Below, one piece after another: positions 44,664 through 54,776 of a DNA stretch of 64,000 nucleotides. A program made the position numbers and the translations under genes. The notes under the pieces were generated by a model. The model ran no database searches and was not told the DNA's origin. It saw only the letters and a program-made list of their open reading frames with translations. The DNA is taken from contig JAILQX010000047.1 in assembly GCA_024698705.1 (NCBI GenBank), forward strand, positions 124,001-188,000. Direction: 5' to 3'. Position 1 is the stretch's first letter; each line of letters opens with the position of its first letter. The DNA is from Lachnospiraceae bacterium. GTDB lineage: Bacteria; Bacillota; Clostridia; Lachnospirales; Lachnospiraceae.

Positions 44664-45125
44664 ATGGCAAAAAAGGATTATGAAGCCCGCACGGAGGAGA
44701 TACTTAAGCCAATAGCCGATGAATTCGGAGTCAGTATCTATGATGTCGAGTATGTGAAGGAAGGCAGTGACTATTACCTGAGAGCGTATATCGACAAAGA
44801 AGGCGGGATAACGATCGATGACTGTGAGAATGTCAGCAGGGCGCTTTCGGCAAAGTTGGATGAGGATGATTTCATAGCGGATGCCTACATCCTGGAGGTC
44901 AGCAGCCCGGGGCTTGGCAGAGCACTTAAGAAAGAAAGGCACTTCTTAAACAGTATGGGTGAAGAGGTTGAGATCAAGACATACAAACCCATAGACGGCA
45001 GTAAGGAGTTCACGGGTATCCTCAAAGGTTATTCCGGCGGGGATGTGACGATAGAAAACGAAAAGGGAGATGTGGTATTTGCAAAGGATGAGATCGCAAA
45101 TGTACGTCTGACCATAGATTTTTAA
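44664..45125 (+). CDS. rimP: Ribosome maturation factor RimP
   Basis: Assists 30S subunit maturation; 153 aa, normal length. The N-terminal domain has YVKEGSDYYLRAYIDKEGGI and the conserved ITIDDCENVSRALSAKLDE, then YILEVSSPGLGRALKKERHF, followed by an SH3-like C-terminal domain. RBS AAAGGAGA precedes the ATG. It is the first gene of the rimP-nusA-infB translation operon, directly after a terminator. Confidence 0.96.
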   Translation: MAKKDYEARTEEILKPIADEFGVSIYDVEYVKEGSDYYLRAYIDKEGGITIDDCENVSRALSAKLDEDDFIADAYILEVSSPGLGRALKKERHFLNSMGEEVEIKTYKPIDGSKEFTGILKGYSGGDVTIENEKGDVVFAKDEIANVRLTIDF

Positions 45126-45197
45126 ACGGATATCACAGCACTGTTTGGCGCTTGGATCATAATAGATATTCTTAAAACCTAACATGAAAGAGAGGAA

Positions 45198-46382
45198 ATG
45201 GTAAAAGAGATGAATAAGGAACTTATAGAAGCACTGGATGCGTTGGAAAAGGAGAAAGAGATCAGCAAGGAAACATTGTTCGAAGCGATTGAGAATTCGC
45301 TTCTTACAGCCTGCAAGAATCATTTCGGAAAAGCCGACAATGTAAAGGTGGAGATCGATCGAGAGACAGGTGATTTTCTGTGCTATGCAGAGAAGACGGT
45401 TGTTGAGTCTGAAGATGATGTTGAAGACAGCATGCTCCAGATCACACTTGATGATGCAAAAGCGATCAACAAGAAGGCAGCTGTCGGTGATCTCGTAAAT
45501 GTTGAGATCAAGTCGAAGGAATTCGGACGTATTGCGACCATGAACGCGAAGAACGTCATCCTTCAGAAGATACGTGAGGAAGAGAGAGACGTTATCTACA
45601 ACCAGTACTATGACAAGGAGAAGGATATTGCCACGGGTATCGTACAGAGATATATCGGCAATAACATTTCCATAAACCTGGGTAAGGCAGATGCATTGCT
45701 CAATGAATCAGAGCAGGTTAAGACCGAAAAATTCAGACCTACCGAAAGGATCAAGGTTTATATCGTAGAAGTAAAGAAGACAAACAAAGGCCCCCGTATC
45801 CTTGTAAGCCGTACACATCCCGAACTTGTCAAGAAACTGTTCGAGAATGAGGTTACGGAGATCAAGGACGGAACGGTGGAGATCAGATCGATCGCCCGTG
45901 AAGCGGGTAGCAGATCAAAGATCGCCGTATGGAGCAACAACCCTAATGTAGACCCCGTCGGTGCCTGCGTAGGTATGAACGGTTCGAGGGTCAACAGCAT
46001 AGTTGATGAGCTCAAGGGTGAGAAGATCGACATCGTATGCTGGGATGAGAACCCCGGTATTCTTATACAGAATGCACTTTCACCGGCCAAGATCGTTGCA
46101 GTATTTGCGGATCCCGAAGAGAAGACCGCAAAGGTTGTCGTTCCGGATTATCAGCTTTCACTTGCCATCGGTAAAGAAGGACAGAACGCACGTCTTGCAG
46201 CGAGACTTACCGGATACAAGATCGATATCAAATCCGAGACCCAGGCTAAGGATGCTCCCGGCTTCCGTTATGAAGACTACATGGACGATGAAGAATACGA
46301 TGACGAGTACGATGAGTACGACGAGGAGTATGAAGAGGAAGACGGCTTAGAGGAGAACGAAGAGGTTGGAACAGACGAATAA
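45198..46382 (+). CDS. nusA: Transcription termination/antitermination factor NusA
   Basis: Binds RNA polymerase and modulates pausing and termination. The 394-aa protein has an N-terminal RNAP-binding domain (1-130), S1 domain (about 135-200, ATGIVQRYIGNNISINLG), KH1 and KH2 (about 200-345: VGACVGMNGSRV, LAIGKEGQNARLAARLTGYKI seen in two parts), and a very acidic tail of about 45 residues. The ATG at 45198 is four codons before a second ATG; AGAGG lies close before the first. The last 17 bases overlap the next gene, which starts with TTG. Confidence 0.96.
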   Translation: MVKEMNKELIEALDALEKEKEISKETLFEAIENSLLTACKNHFGKADNVKVEIDRETGDFLCYAEKTVVESEDDVEDSMLQITLDDAKAINKKAAVGDLVNVEIKSKEFGRIATMNAKNVILQKIREEERDVIYNQYYDKEKDIATGIVQRYIGNNISINLGKADALLNESEQVKTEKFRPTERIKVYIVEVKKTNKGPRILVSRTHPELVKKLFENEVTEIKDGTVEIRSIAREAGSRSKIAVWSNNPNVDPVGACVGMNGSRVNSIVDELKGEKIDIVCWDENPGILIQNALSPAKIVAVFADPEEKTAKVVVPDYQLSLAIGKEGQNARLAARLTGYKIDIKSETQAKDAPGFRYEDYMDDEEYDDEYDEYDEEYEEEDGLEENEEVGTDE

Positions 46383-46677
46383 GAAGATCCTGTCTCTTTT
46401 AGGGCTGGCGACCATATCCGGAAATGTAGTAAGCGGAGAATTCAGCACGGAAAAATCCGTAAAGGAAGGCAGCTCAAAGCTTGTGATCGTCGCGTCCGAT
46501 GCGTCCGACAACACAAAAAAAGAGTTCAGGGATATGTGCAAATATTATCATGTGCCTTATACGGTGTACGGAACAAAGGAAACACTCGGACACAGTATGG
46601 GTAAGGAGATGAGAGCATCCCTGAGTATAAAGGATGATGGTTTCGCCAATTCTATAGCCAAATTGTTACAGGGTTAG
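46366..46677 (+). CDS. rplGA: L7Ae-family ribosomal protein (YlxQ)
   Basis: A 103-aa RNA-binding protein of the L7Ae/L30e/YlxQ family: [14 protein letters not shown], then [15 protein letters not shown] and a conserved LGHSMGKE. It starts with TTG at 46366, 17 bases inside nusA, with AGGAG ten bases upstream within nusA. In most Firmicutes ylxR lies between nusA and ylxQ; here there is no room for it. Confidence 0.88.
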   Translation: MEQTNKKILSLLGLATISGNVVSGEFSTEKSVKEGSSKLVIVASDASDNTKKEFRDMCKYYHVPYTVYGTKETLGHSMGKEMRASLSIKDDGFANSIAKLLQG

Positions 46678-46700
46678 GATACGGAGGTAAATACAGATAC

Positions 46701-49601
46701 ATGGCTAAAATGAAAATATCAGAATTAGCAACAGAGATAAATGTTGACAAAAATGAGATTGTGAAATATCTGCAGAGTATCGGATTTGAATGTAAGAGCG
46801 CAACAAAATCGATCGAGGACGATCAGATCAATGCCATCAAGGCAAAGTTTGCGGGTTCGGGTGATACAAAGCAGACAGAGAAAAAAGCAAAGGCAGCAGC
46901 CGTCCAGGCCGGGCCGGAGACAGATAAAGCTGCAAAGACAGTAAAAGCAAAGGCAGAGTCTAAGGCTGAAACAAAGGAAGAAGCAAAGACAGAGCCCCAA
47001 AATGATGCCCCTGCTGCAGAAAAAGCCGAGCAAAAGCATGCCTATGGTGAAAAGAGACCCGAAGGCATGAAAAAAAGAAGGCCCGACGGAGAGATGCCAA
47101 AGAAAAAGAAGAGCAGTGTGATCATAGTTGCGGCAGGCAACAACGGTCAGAACCGTATGAACAGCAGACCGGGACAGGCACAGAGCCCCCGTTCACAGGT
47201 AATGCCTTCGAAACCGGTGGTACTCGGACCGAACCAGATGATCAACAAGGCTACGGGTAAGGTAATGGAGAAGCTTCCTCCGAAGCGTCACGAAGTTGTC
47301 GAAGAGAGTACAACGGCACCCGTCCAGACAGGAGAAAAACCGGTAACGGAGAGAAGTGCCGATAATACACGTGTTAATCGTGATGACAGGCCCGTAAGGG
47401 ATAACAATCGTATCGTAAGAGACAATCGCGATAAGAGATTATCAGAACGCAGCGATTTCAGAGGAGAGCGCAATGAAACAAAAGGACAGGCGCCCGGTGG
47501 CAGGAATAGCAGAAACTTTGATAGCCGAGACAGAGGCGCTTTTACGGGCAATAAAAATAGGGACGGTTCTCAAGGCCCTAATCAGTTTGGCGGCAGGAAC
47601 GGCGGTGGTGATACGCGCGTTCAGTCGAGAGATGGAAGGCCGTCAGATAAATTCAGAGATAACAAACAAAATTCGTTCATGGATGCAACGGTAGGAGGCA
47701 AGCCGAACGATAACAGACGCGGAAAGAACAACCTCGGAAAGGATAAGAAATCCAAGAAGGATGCTATCTATGAAGAGGAGGATATCAGAAACAAGAATAA
47801 AGCAGGCCGTTTCATAAAGCCCGAAAAGAAGGAAGAAGTGGTCGAAGAGATCAAGGTCATAACACTGCCCGAGATGATCACGATAAAAGAGCTTGCCGAG
47901 AAGATGAAGATGCAGCCTTCAGTGATCGTAAAGAAACTTTTCTTACAGGGACAGATGGTTACCGTTAACCAGGAGATCTCATACGAGGAAGCTGAGAACA
48001 TCGCCATCGAATATGACATCATGTGTGAGCAGGAGGTCAAGGTAGATGTTATCGAAGAGCTGCTTAAAGAGGATGAAGAGGATGAAGCAAATCTCGTTGA
48101 GAGAGCACCCGTAATCTGTGTTATGGGTCATGTCGATCACGGTAAGACATCCCTTCTTGATGCTATCAGAAAGACAAATGTAACCGACAGGGAAGCAGGC
48201 GGTATCACACAGCATATCGGTGCTTACACTGTTGATGTGGACGGAAAGAAGATCACATTCCTCGATACACCGGGACATGAAGCATTTACTGCAATGCGCA
48301 TGCGTGGTGCAAATGCCACGGATATCGCCATCCTTGTGGTCGCTGCGGACGACGGTGTTATGCCTCAGACCATTGAGGCAATAAACCATGCAAAGGCAGC
48401 AGGCATTGAGATCATCGTTGCGGTCAACAAGATCGATAAGCCGAGTGCCAATATTGACAGGGTAAAACAGGAACTTACCGAGTATGAACTGGTTGCCGAA
48501 GACTGGGGCGGATCGACGGTATTTGCACCTGTCAGCGCCAAGACGGGAGAAGGTATCAGAGAATTGCTCGATATGGTCCTTCTTACGGCAGACATTCTTG
48601 AACTCAAGGCAAATCCGAAGAGAAAGGCAAGAGGTCTTGTTATTGAGGCGGAACTTGATAAGGGACGCGGACCTGTTGCTACCATCCTTATGCAGAAGGG
48701 TACATTGAAGGTCGGTGATTTCGTATCTGCGGGCGCATGCCACGGTAAGGTAAGAGCGATGATCGACGATAAGGGACGTAACGTAAAGGAAGCGGGACCT
48801 TCAACACCTGTTGAGATCCTCGGACTCAACGACGTTCCCGAAGCGGGCGAAGTATTCATAGCTCATGACAATGATAAAACGGCAAAGAGCTTTGCCGATA
48901 CATATAAGGCTCAGAATAAGGCTAAGAAGCTTGAAGAGACCAAGACAAAGATGAGTCTGGACGATGTATTCAGCCAGATCCAGGAAGGTAACTTAAAGGA
49001 ACTCAATCTCATCGTCAAGGCGGATGTTCAGGGTTCGGTCGAAGCCGTTAAGCAGTCACTCACCAAGCTCACCAATGAAGAGGTTGTTGTCAAGTGTATC
49101 CACGGCGGTGTAGGTGCGGTCAATGAATCCGATGTCAGCCTCGCTGCTGCAAGTAATGCGATCATCATCGGCTTTAATGTACGTGTTGATGCAAATGCAA
49201 AGGAAACAGCCGAGCGTGAAGGTGTTGATGTAAGACTTTACAAGGTTATCTACCAGGCGATCGATGATGTGGAAGCAGCCATGAAGGGTATGCTCGATCC
49301 CATATTCGAGGAGAAGGTCATCGGTCATGCGGAGGTACGTCAGCTCTTCAAAGCATCCGCAGTCGGCAATATCGCAGGTTCATACGTACTCGACGGTGTA
49401 TTCCAGAGAGGCTGCAAGGTTCGTATCACAAGAGAAGGCGAGCAGATCTTCGAAGGGGAACTTGCCTCACTCAAGAGATTCAAGGATGATGTCAAGGAAG
49501 TCAAGGCAGGCTTCGAATGCGGTCTTGTATTTGAAGGCTTCGATGCGATGCAGGAGCTTGATATCGTTGAAGCATACATTATGGTAGAGGTTCCCAGATA
49601 G
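46701..49601 (+). CDS. infB: Translation initiation factor IF-2
   Basis: GTPase that brings initiator tRNA to the ribosome, 966 aa. An IF2-N domain at residues 1-50 is followed by a 350-residue low-complexity linker, first Lys/Ala/Glu-rich then Arg/Asn/Asp/Gly-rich, and a second IF2-N domain (about 390-445). The G domain has [19 protein letters not shown] and NKID, followed by domains II-IV. GGAGG lies 14 bases before the ATG, slightly farther than usual. The linker is longer than average but in frame. Confidence 0.97.
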   Translation: MAKMKISELATEINVDKNEIVKYLQSIGFECKSATKSIEDDQINAIKAKFAGSGDTKQTEKKAKAAAVQAGPETDKAAKTVKAKAESKAETKEEAKTEPQNDAPAAEKAEQKHAYGEKRPEGMKKRRPDGEMPKKKKSSVIIVAAGNNGQNRMNSRPGQAQSPRSQVMPSKPVVLGPNQMINKATGKVMEKLPPKRHEVVEESTTAPVQTGEKPVTERSADNTRVNRDDRPVRDNNRIVRDNRDKRLSERSDFRGERNETKGQAPGGRNSRNFDSRDRGAFTGNKNRDGSQGPNQFGGRNGGGDTRVQSRDGRPSDKFRDNKQNSFMDATVGGKPNDNRRGKNNLGKDKKSKKDAIYEEEDIRNKNKAGRFIKPEKKEEVVEEIKVITLPEMITIKELAEKMKMQPSVIVKKLFLQGQMVTVNQEISYEEAENIAIEYDIMCEQEVKVDVIEELLKEDEEDEANLVERAPVICVMGHVDHGKTSLLDAIRKTNVTDREAGGITQHIGAYTVDVDGKKITFLDTPGHEAFTAMRMRGANATDIAILVVAADDGVMPQTIEAINHAKAAGIEIIVAVNKIDKPSANIDRVKQELTEYELVAEDWGGSTVFAPVSAKTGEGIRELLDMVLLTADILELKANPKRKARGLVIEAELDKGRGPVATILMQKGTLKVGDFVSAGACHGKVRAMIDDKGRNVKEAGPSTPVEILGLNDVPEAGEVFIAHDNDKTAKSFADTYKAQNKAKKLEETKTKMSLDDVFSQIQEGNLKELNLIVKADVQGSVEAVKQSLTKLTNEEVVVKCIHGGVGAVNESDVSLAAASNAIIIGFNVRVDANAKETAEREGVDVRLYKVIYQAIDDVEAAMKGMLDPIFEEKVIGHAEVRQLFKASAVGNIAGSYVLDGVFQRGCKVRITREGEQIFEGELASLKRFKDDVKEVKAGFECGLVFEGFDAMQELDIVEAYIMVEVPR

Positions 49602-49615
49602 GGATTGGAGAGAAA

Positions 49616-50005
49616 ATGAGAAAGAACAGTGTTAAAAACACCCGTATAAACGGGGAGGTTTTGAAGGTTCTGGCCGGTATAATACGCGGTGAAATAAAGG
49701 ATCCGCGTATTCCGGAATTCACTTCGGTGGTAAGCGTTGAGGTGGCTCCGGACCTGAAAAACTGCAAGGCATATATATCGGTGCTCGGAGATGAGATGGA
49801 TGAACTCAATGCGCTCGAAGGGCTTGAAAGCGCATCGGGCTTCATAAGAAACAGACTTGCAAAGGAACTGAATCTTCGAAACACACCGGATATTCATTTT
49901 CATATTGACAGGTCGATATCATATGGTGTCGATATGTCAAAGAAGATAGATGATGTCATAAGACAGGATGAAGCCAAAAGAGCTGAAGGCGGATCAGATG
50001 ATTAA
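49616..50005 (+). CDS. rbfA: Ribosome-binding factor A
   Basis: A 129-aa KH-like factor for 30S maturation and cold adaptation. Recognisable parts are the N-terminal RINGEVLKVLAGIIRGEIKDPRI, with FTSVVSVEVAPDLKNCKAYISVLG and the C-terminal LRNTPDIHFHIDRSISYG (quoted in pieces below the usual alignment length). RBS GGAGAG. Its stop overlaps the nrnA start (ATGATTAA). Confidence 0.95.
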   Translation: MRKNSVKNTRINGEVLKVLAGIIRGEIKDPRIPEFTSVVSVEVAPDLKNCKAYISVLGDEMDELNALEGLESASGFIRNRLAKELNLRNTPDIHFHIDRSISYGVDMSKKIDDVIRQDEAKRAEGGSDD

Positions 50006-50975
50006 CATTTTAAGAGAGATAGGTCAGGCGAAGAGTGTAGCCATAGGTGGACATATAAGACCGGACGGAGACTGTGTGGGCTCATGTATGGCCATGTATA
50101 ATTTCCTGAGGCACGCCCTTGACGGCGTCAGGGTAGATGTTTATCTGGAACAGCCTGCCGAGATCTTCAACTGTGTAGCGGGCGTGGATGAGATCAAGCG
50201 TCCGGACGGAACGAAAAAGAACTTCGATGCATTTATTGCGCTTGACTGTAATGCCGAAAGACTGGGAGATGCAAGACCGATCTTTGACAATGCGAAGATA
50301 AGGATCAACATTGACCATCATATTTCCAATCAGGGAGAGGGAAATGTGAACCATATCGTTCCCGATTCCAGCAGTGCATGTGAACTGGTCTATGACTGCA
50401 TAATGCAGTGCATAGAGGACGGAGATGTACCGAAGGATATAATAGATGAGGATACGGCCAAGGCTCTTTACGTCGGTATAATCCACGATACGGGGATCAT
50501 GCAGTATTCCAACACATCCCCGAAGACACTCAGGATTGTGGCGGATCTGTTGGAACACGGCTTTGATTTTCCGACGATAATAGACAGGACATTTTATGAG
50601 AAGACTTATGTACAGAACCAGATCATGGGCAGGGCACTGCTGGAGAGCATACTGGTAATGGACAAAAAGGTCATAGTAAGCCATCTCGACCATGCGACCA
50701 TGAAATTCTACGGGGTAACGAGCAAGGACATGGACGGCATAGTCAATCAATTAAGATACACAAAGGGCGTGGATTGCGCCATATTCATGTACGAGATAGC
50801 TCCTTTGAGCTATAAGGTCAGCATGAGATCCAACGGAGTGGTGGACTGCTCCAAGGTATGCACATACTTTGGGGGCGGCGGACACGTCAGGGCCGCGGGC
50901 TGCATGCATGAGGGAACTTTTTTTGATGCGGTCAATAACCTTACGGCTGAGATCGAGAAGCAATACAGGCAATGA
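49998..50975 (+). CDS. nrnA: DHH-family nanoRNase / pAp phosphatase NrnA
   Basis: Degrades very short RNA oligonucleotides and 3'-phosphoadenosine 5'-phosphate. The ATG at 49998 follows AAGGCGG and overlaps the rbfA stop by eight bases; a start at 49968 is possible but lies deeper in rbfA. The 325-aa protein has the DHH domain (HIRPDGDCVGS, ALDCNA, NIDHHISN, and YVGIIHDTG) and the DHHA1 domain ending GGGGHVRAAG. It may also clear pGpG, the product of the EAL phosphodiesterases encoded in this window. Confidence 0.94.
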   Translation: MINILREIGQAKSVAIGGHIRPDGDCVGSCMAMYNFLRHALDGVRVDVYLEQPAEIFNCVAGVDEIKRPDGTKKNFDAFIALDCNAERLGDARPIFDNAKIRINIDHHISNQGEGNVNHIVPDSSSACELVYDCIMQCIEDGDVPKDIIDEDTAKALYVGIIHDTGIMQYSNTSPKTLRIVADLLEHGFDFPTIIDRTFYEKTYVQNQIMGRALLESILVMDKKVIVSHLDHATMKFYGVTSKDMDGIVNQLRYTKGVDCAIFMYEIAPLSYKVSMRSNGVVDCSKVCTYFGGGGHVRAAGCMHEGTFFDAVNNLTAEIEKQYRQ

Positions 50976-51038
50976 TCTTACTGCAAAGACAGAGAAGTGA
51001 TACAGGTGGTGAGCGCTTCGGCGTGATCGGGAGAAAAC

Positions 51039-51929
51039 GTGGTAAACGGTATAATCAATGTATATAAAGAAGCGGGTTACACATCATTTGATGTGGTTGC
51101 CAGGCTTAGAGGTATCGCAGGACAGAAAAAGATCGGTCATACCGGAACACTCGATCCGGATGCTACGGGAGTATTACCGGTATGTCTGGGAAATGCCACA
51201 AAACTCTGCGAATATCTGACCGACAAGACGAAAGAATACGAAGCGGGATTTGTTCTCGGGATCGAGACCGATACCCAGGATATATCAGGAAAGGTTACAA
51301 AAGAAAGTTATGTAAACTTTGCTGACATAACTCCGGACAAGATCAAAACCGTCGTTTCAGACTTTAAGGGAAGGCAGCAGCAGATACCACCCATGTATTC
51401 GGCTGTAAAGGTGGACGGAAAAAGGCTGTATGAGCTTGCGAGAAACGGTATTGAGGTTGAGCGTAAGCCGAGAGACATAGAGGTATATGATATTGAAGTC
51501 CTGAGTGTGAAAGATAAGGATATAGGTATAAGAGTTGCCTGTTCAAAGGGGACATATATAAGGACACTCATATATGACATAGGCAGGAAGCTGGGCTGCG
51601 GAGCGACTATGACAGCTTTAAAGAGAACGAGATCCGGAGCATTTTCGATAGATACGTCCCTGAAACTTAACAGGCTTGAGAATATATTCAAAGGTGAAGA
51701 CGAGCTTACAGTCAGGGATATCATAACGCCTGTGGATTCGGTATTTTCGGAATATCCAGCTCTTACGGTTAAGGATGAAGAACTGAAAAGGGTAATGAAT
51801 GGTAATTATGTAAACCATAAACAGATCGGAGAGCGTTTGAGGATATACGATCCGGAAGACAGATTTCTTGCATTATATGTTTATAACAGACATGACAGAA
51901 GATACGTACCCGAAAAGATGTTTCTGTAA
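51039..51929 (+). CDS. truB: tRNA pseudouridine-55 synthase
   Basis: Makes the pseudouridine of the T loop in tRNAs, 296 aa. The start GTG at 51039 follows GGGAG. The catalytic Asp is in GHTGTLDPDATGVLPVCLG, followed by KEYEAGFVLG, PPMYSAVKVDGKRLYELAR and CSKGTYIRTLIYDIG, with a PUA-like C-terminus. In many Firmicutes ribF follows; here a terminator and a Na/Pi symporter come next. Confidence 0.96.
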   Translation: MVNGIINVYKEAGYTSFDVVARLRGIAGQKKIGHTGTLDPDATGVLPVCLGNATKLCEYLTDKTKEYEAGFVLGIETDTQDISGKVTKESYVNFADITPDKIKTVVSDFKGRQQQIPPMYSAVKVDGKRLYELARNGIEVERKPRDIEVYDIEVLSVKDKDIGIRVACSKGTYIRTLIYDIGRKLGCGATMTALKRTRSGAFSIDTSLKLNRLENIFKGEDELTVRDIITPVDSVFSEYPALTVKDEELKRVMNGNYVNHKQIGERLRIYDPEDRFLALYVYNRHDRRYVPEKMFL

Positions 51930-51956
51930 ACAGCGGCCTAAAGCTGCTGTTTTTTT
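51928..51956 (+). terminator. Rho-independent terminator after truB
   Basis: A 10-bp stem (51928-51937 with 51943-51952, one G-T pair) starting within the truB stop codon, 5-nt loop, seven T. It ends the rimP-truB operon. Confidence 0.88.
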
Positions 51957-52008
51957 ATTTGCGCCTAACAGTGTATCCTTAAAAATACAATAAATTTATG
52001 TTAACTTC

Positions 52009-52037
52009 TTGACTATTTACATCATTTAAGGCACAAT
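52009..52037 (+). promoter_or_regulatory. Promoter of the Na/Pi symporter gene
   Basis: TTGACT, 17 bases, CACAAT; good -35, weaker -10. Confidence 0.5.
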
Positions 52038-52096
52038 TAATTTGGGATTGTTTCGATGAGAGACAAATATATTTTTATATTGACATAAGAGGAATT

Positions 52097-53755
52097 ATGA
52101 ACGCGACGATTATTTTGGAGCTGGCAGGAGGATTGGGTCTGTTCCTGTTCGGCATGAGCCTGATGAGTGAAGGAATAGAAAAAGCGGCAGGTGCCAAGCT
52201 GAGAGGTATTCTCGGGATGTTTACCAAAAACAGATTTATGGGCACACTGGTCGGTATATTATTTACCGGTATCATACAATCATCAAGCGCATGTACCGTT
52301 ATGGTAGTCAGCTTTGTTAACTCGGGACTGATGTCCCTTACACAGGCTGCCGGGATCATATTCGGTGCCAATATCGGTACCACGATCACCTCACAGCTGG
52401 TTTCATTTAACCTCTCAAAGATAGCACCGGTCTTCGTACTTGGCGGAGTTCTGGTCGTGATGTTCTGTAAAAATGAGACGATCAAGAAGATCGGCGACAT
52501 AGTTCTTGGTTTTGGTGTGCTCTTCATGGGACTATCAGGGATGAGCCAGTCCATGTCGGGCCTGAAGGAATCGCCGCAGATCGTTAATGCACTGACGGGG
52601 ATGAACCATCCGCTGCTCGCACTTTTGCTCGGAGTTGTTGCGACAAGTATCATCCAGAGTTCATCGGTCACGGTCAGCATCATCCTTCTCATGGCAAATC
52701 AGGGACTGCTCGATCTGTCGATCTGTCTCTACGTTATAATCGGATGTAATATAGGTGCCTGCAGCTCGGCCATGATCGCTTCCCTTTCGGGTAAGAAGAA
52801 TGCGAAGCGTGCCGCACTCATCCACCTTCTGTTCAATGTTATAGGAACGATAATATTCTTTATCATATTGCAGTTTGCCGCTGATCCCATCGTGAACATG
52901 ATCAGCAGGATCTCATCCGATAACGGAAGATTTGTAGCTAACGCGCATACGATAATCAAGGTAATTCAGGTTATCATCCTCTTCCCGTTCAGTAATCTTT
53001 TGGTCAAACTGACATACCTCATCGTACCCGGCGAGGATGTCAAGGTTAACTACAGAGACAGCTACACGCTCAAGTACATCGGAGATAAGGTCGTATTTAA
53101 TCCTGCGACGGCTGTTGTCGAGGTTATCAACGAGTTGGAGCGTATGGCGGATCTTGCAGGCGAAAACCTTAACAGAGCCATGAATGCCCTGATCACCTTA
53201 GACCAGGATGATATAGATGAAGTATTTGAAGTTGAGAAGAATATCGACTTCTTAAATCGTGCGATCACGAATTACATGGTCAAGATCAACCAGTCAACCC
53301 TTCCTATCGAAGACTTGAAGAGTATCGGTGCGCTTTTCCATGTGGCAAATGATATAGAACGTGTCGGCGATCATGCAGAAAATATAGTTGAATGCGCGAT
53401 AATGCGTAAGGAAAAGAACATAAGCATAAGCAAGGAAGCCCAGATTGAACTGGGTAAGATGCTTGATATGGTCAATGACTGTTACAGATTCTCGGTCGAG
53501 ATGTTTGCTCACGGCAAGGATGAGCATATGCAGAAGATCATTGAACTCGAGGATAAGATAGATCTGATGGAACGTGAGCTCCAGAAATCTCATGTAAGAA
53601 GACTTACAAATAACCAGTGCACACCGGAAGCGGGTATGATCTTCTCGGATATAGTATCCGGACTTGAGAGAATAGGAGACCACGCTGTTAACATTGCGTT
53701 TTCTATTTCGGAAAATGAAAAAGAAAGCACCAGGGAGAAAGTAAATGAGAATTAA
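52097..53755 (+). CDS. Na+/phosphate symporter with C-terminal PhoU-like domain
   Basis: A 552-aa transporter of the NptA/PNaS family. The inverted repeat typical of the family is clear: GIIQSSSACTVMVVSF and SIIQSSSVTVSIILL, each within membrane helices (residues about 1-310). The last 230 residues are helical and PhoU-like (NELERMADLAGENLNRA, NDIERVGDHAENI, GLERIGDHAVNIA). It should import phosphate. RBS AGAGGA precedes the ATG. Its last 11 bases overlap the start of the NlpC/P60 gene. Confidence 0.92.
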   Translation: MNATIILELAGGLGLFLFGMSLMSEGIEKAAGAKLRGILGMFTKNRFMGTLVGILFTGIIQSSSACTVMVVSFVNSGLMSLTQAAGIIFGANIGTTITSQLVSFNLSKIAPVFVLGGVLVVMFCKNETIKKIGDIVLGFGVLFMGLSGMSQSMSGLKESPQIVNALTGMNHPLLALLLGVVATSIIQSSSVTVSIILLMANQGLLDLSICLYVIIGCNIGACSSAMIASLSGKKNAKRAALIHLLFNVIGTIIFFIILQFAADPIVNMISRISSDNGRFVANAHTIIKVIQVIILFPFSNLLVKLTYLIVPGEDVKVNYRDSYTLKYIGDKVVFNPATAVVEVINELERMADLAGENLNRAMNALITLDQDDIDEVFEVEKNIDFLNRAITNYMVKINQSTLPIEDLKSIGALFHVANDIERVGDHAENIVECAIMRKEKNISISKEAQIELGKMLDMVNDCYRFSVEMFAHGKDEHMQKIIELEDKIDLMERELQKSHVRRLTNNQCTPEAGMIFSDIVSGLERIGDHAVNIAFSISENEKESTREKVNEN

Positions 53756-54755
53756 GATTTCCAAACTGTTGGTTACTTTTGCCGCAGTATATGTCTGCGC
53801 GATCCCTGCATTTGCACAGGTTGAAGTCGATACTGGCAATGCGGGAATAAGTGCCATATTGGACGAAAGCAAAACAGAAGAAGAATATCTCACTGTAGCG
53901 GAAGAATCCACGCTTTCTTTTGGTTACGACAATATAGGTATCGCAGATGTCGAAGGTCATCTCAACGTACGGAGCGGCCCCGATACGGATTATAAGCTTG
54001 TGGGTAAGATGACCGGCAATGCTGCCTGCGAGATCCTTGATATAGACGGAGAATGGGCACATATCATGTCGGGTGAAGTGGAAGGTTATGTTCATACCGA
54101 TTACCTTCTGACCGGCGGAAAGGCTGTAGTAAGGGCCAATGAGATAGCGTGTAAGGTTGCAAAATCCACCGAAGGCGGTTTGAGAGTACGAAGCGCACCG
54201 AGCCTTGACGGTGAGGTGATAACAACCATGGCCGAGGGTGAAAAACTCGAGGTCGTATCGGAACTTGACGGATGGATCGAAGTATTGCTCGATGATGAGA
54301 CGGCATTTATCAGCGCGGATTACGCGGTCATAGATCAGAATCTGGATACGGCGATCACGATGACCGAGCTTCTCTACGGAGAGGGTGTATCGGATGTCAG
54401 AGTCGATCTGTGCCAGTATGCCAAGGAATTCCTGGGCAATAAATATGTCTGGGGCGGAAGCAGTTTAACGAACGGAACCGACTGCTCCGGTTTCACTATG
54501 AGCGTATATAAGAAATACGGCATCAAGCTTCCTCACAGTTCGGTATCACAGTCACAGATGGGTACAAAGATATCACTCAGCGAAGCAAAGGCTGGAGACC
54601 TTGTATTCTACGCAAAGGGTGGAACGGTCAACCATGTCGGTATCTACATCGGCAACGGACAGGTAATACATGCATCAAACCCCAAGCAGGGTATCAAGAT
54701 ATCGCCTGTGGGCTACAGAACGATACACAGCATCAGAAGATATATAAGTGACTAA
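53745..54755 (+). CDS. Secreted NlpC/P60 cell-wall endopeptidase with two SH3 domains
   Basis: A 336-aa exported hydrolase that cuts stem peptides of peptidoglycan. A signal peptide (residues 1-25, ending AFA) is followed by two bacterial SH3 domains (about 68-125 with LNVRSGPDTDYKLVG; 128-205 with LRVRSAPSLDGEV) for wall binding, then an NlpC/P60 domain (about 220-335) with catalytic C247 in TDCSGF, H297 in NHVGIYIG and the third residue in HASN. The start overlaps the symporter gene, an odd functional pairing but clear translational coupling. The sensor kinase gene starts 21 bases downstream. Confidence 0.93.
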   Translation: MRIKISKLLVTFAAVYVCAIPAFAQVEVDTGNAGISAILDESKTEEEYLTVAEESTLSFGYDNIGIADVEGHLNVRSGPDTDYKLVGKMTGNAACEILDIDGEWAHIMSGEVEGYVHTDYLLTGGKAVVRANEIACKVAKSTEGGLRVRSAPSLDGEVITTMAEGEKLEVVSELDGWIEVLLDDETAFISADYAVIDQNLDTAITMTELLYGEGVSDVRVDLCQYAKEFLGNKYVWGGSSLTNGTDCSGFTMSVYKKYGIKLPHSSVSQSQMGTKISLSEAKAGDLVFYAKGGTVNHVGIYIGNGQVIHASNPKQGIKISPVGYRTIHSIRRYISD

Positions 54756-54776
54756 TATATACCGCGGGAGACAATA

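Noticed and set aside
47979-48743. Long minus-strand open frame opposite infB
   Set aside because: Shadow of the infB GTPase coding region; no family resemblance or ribosome binding site.
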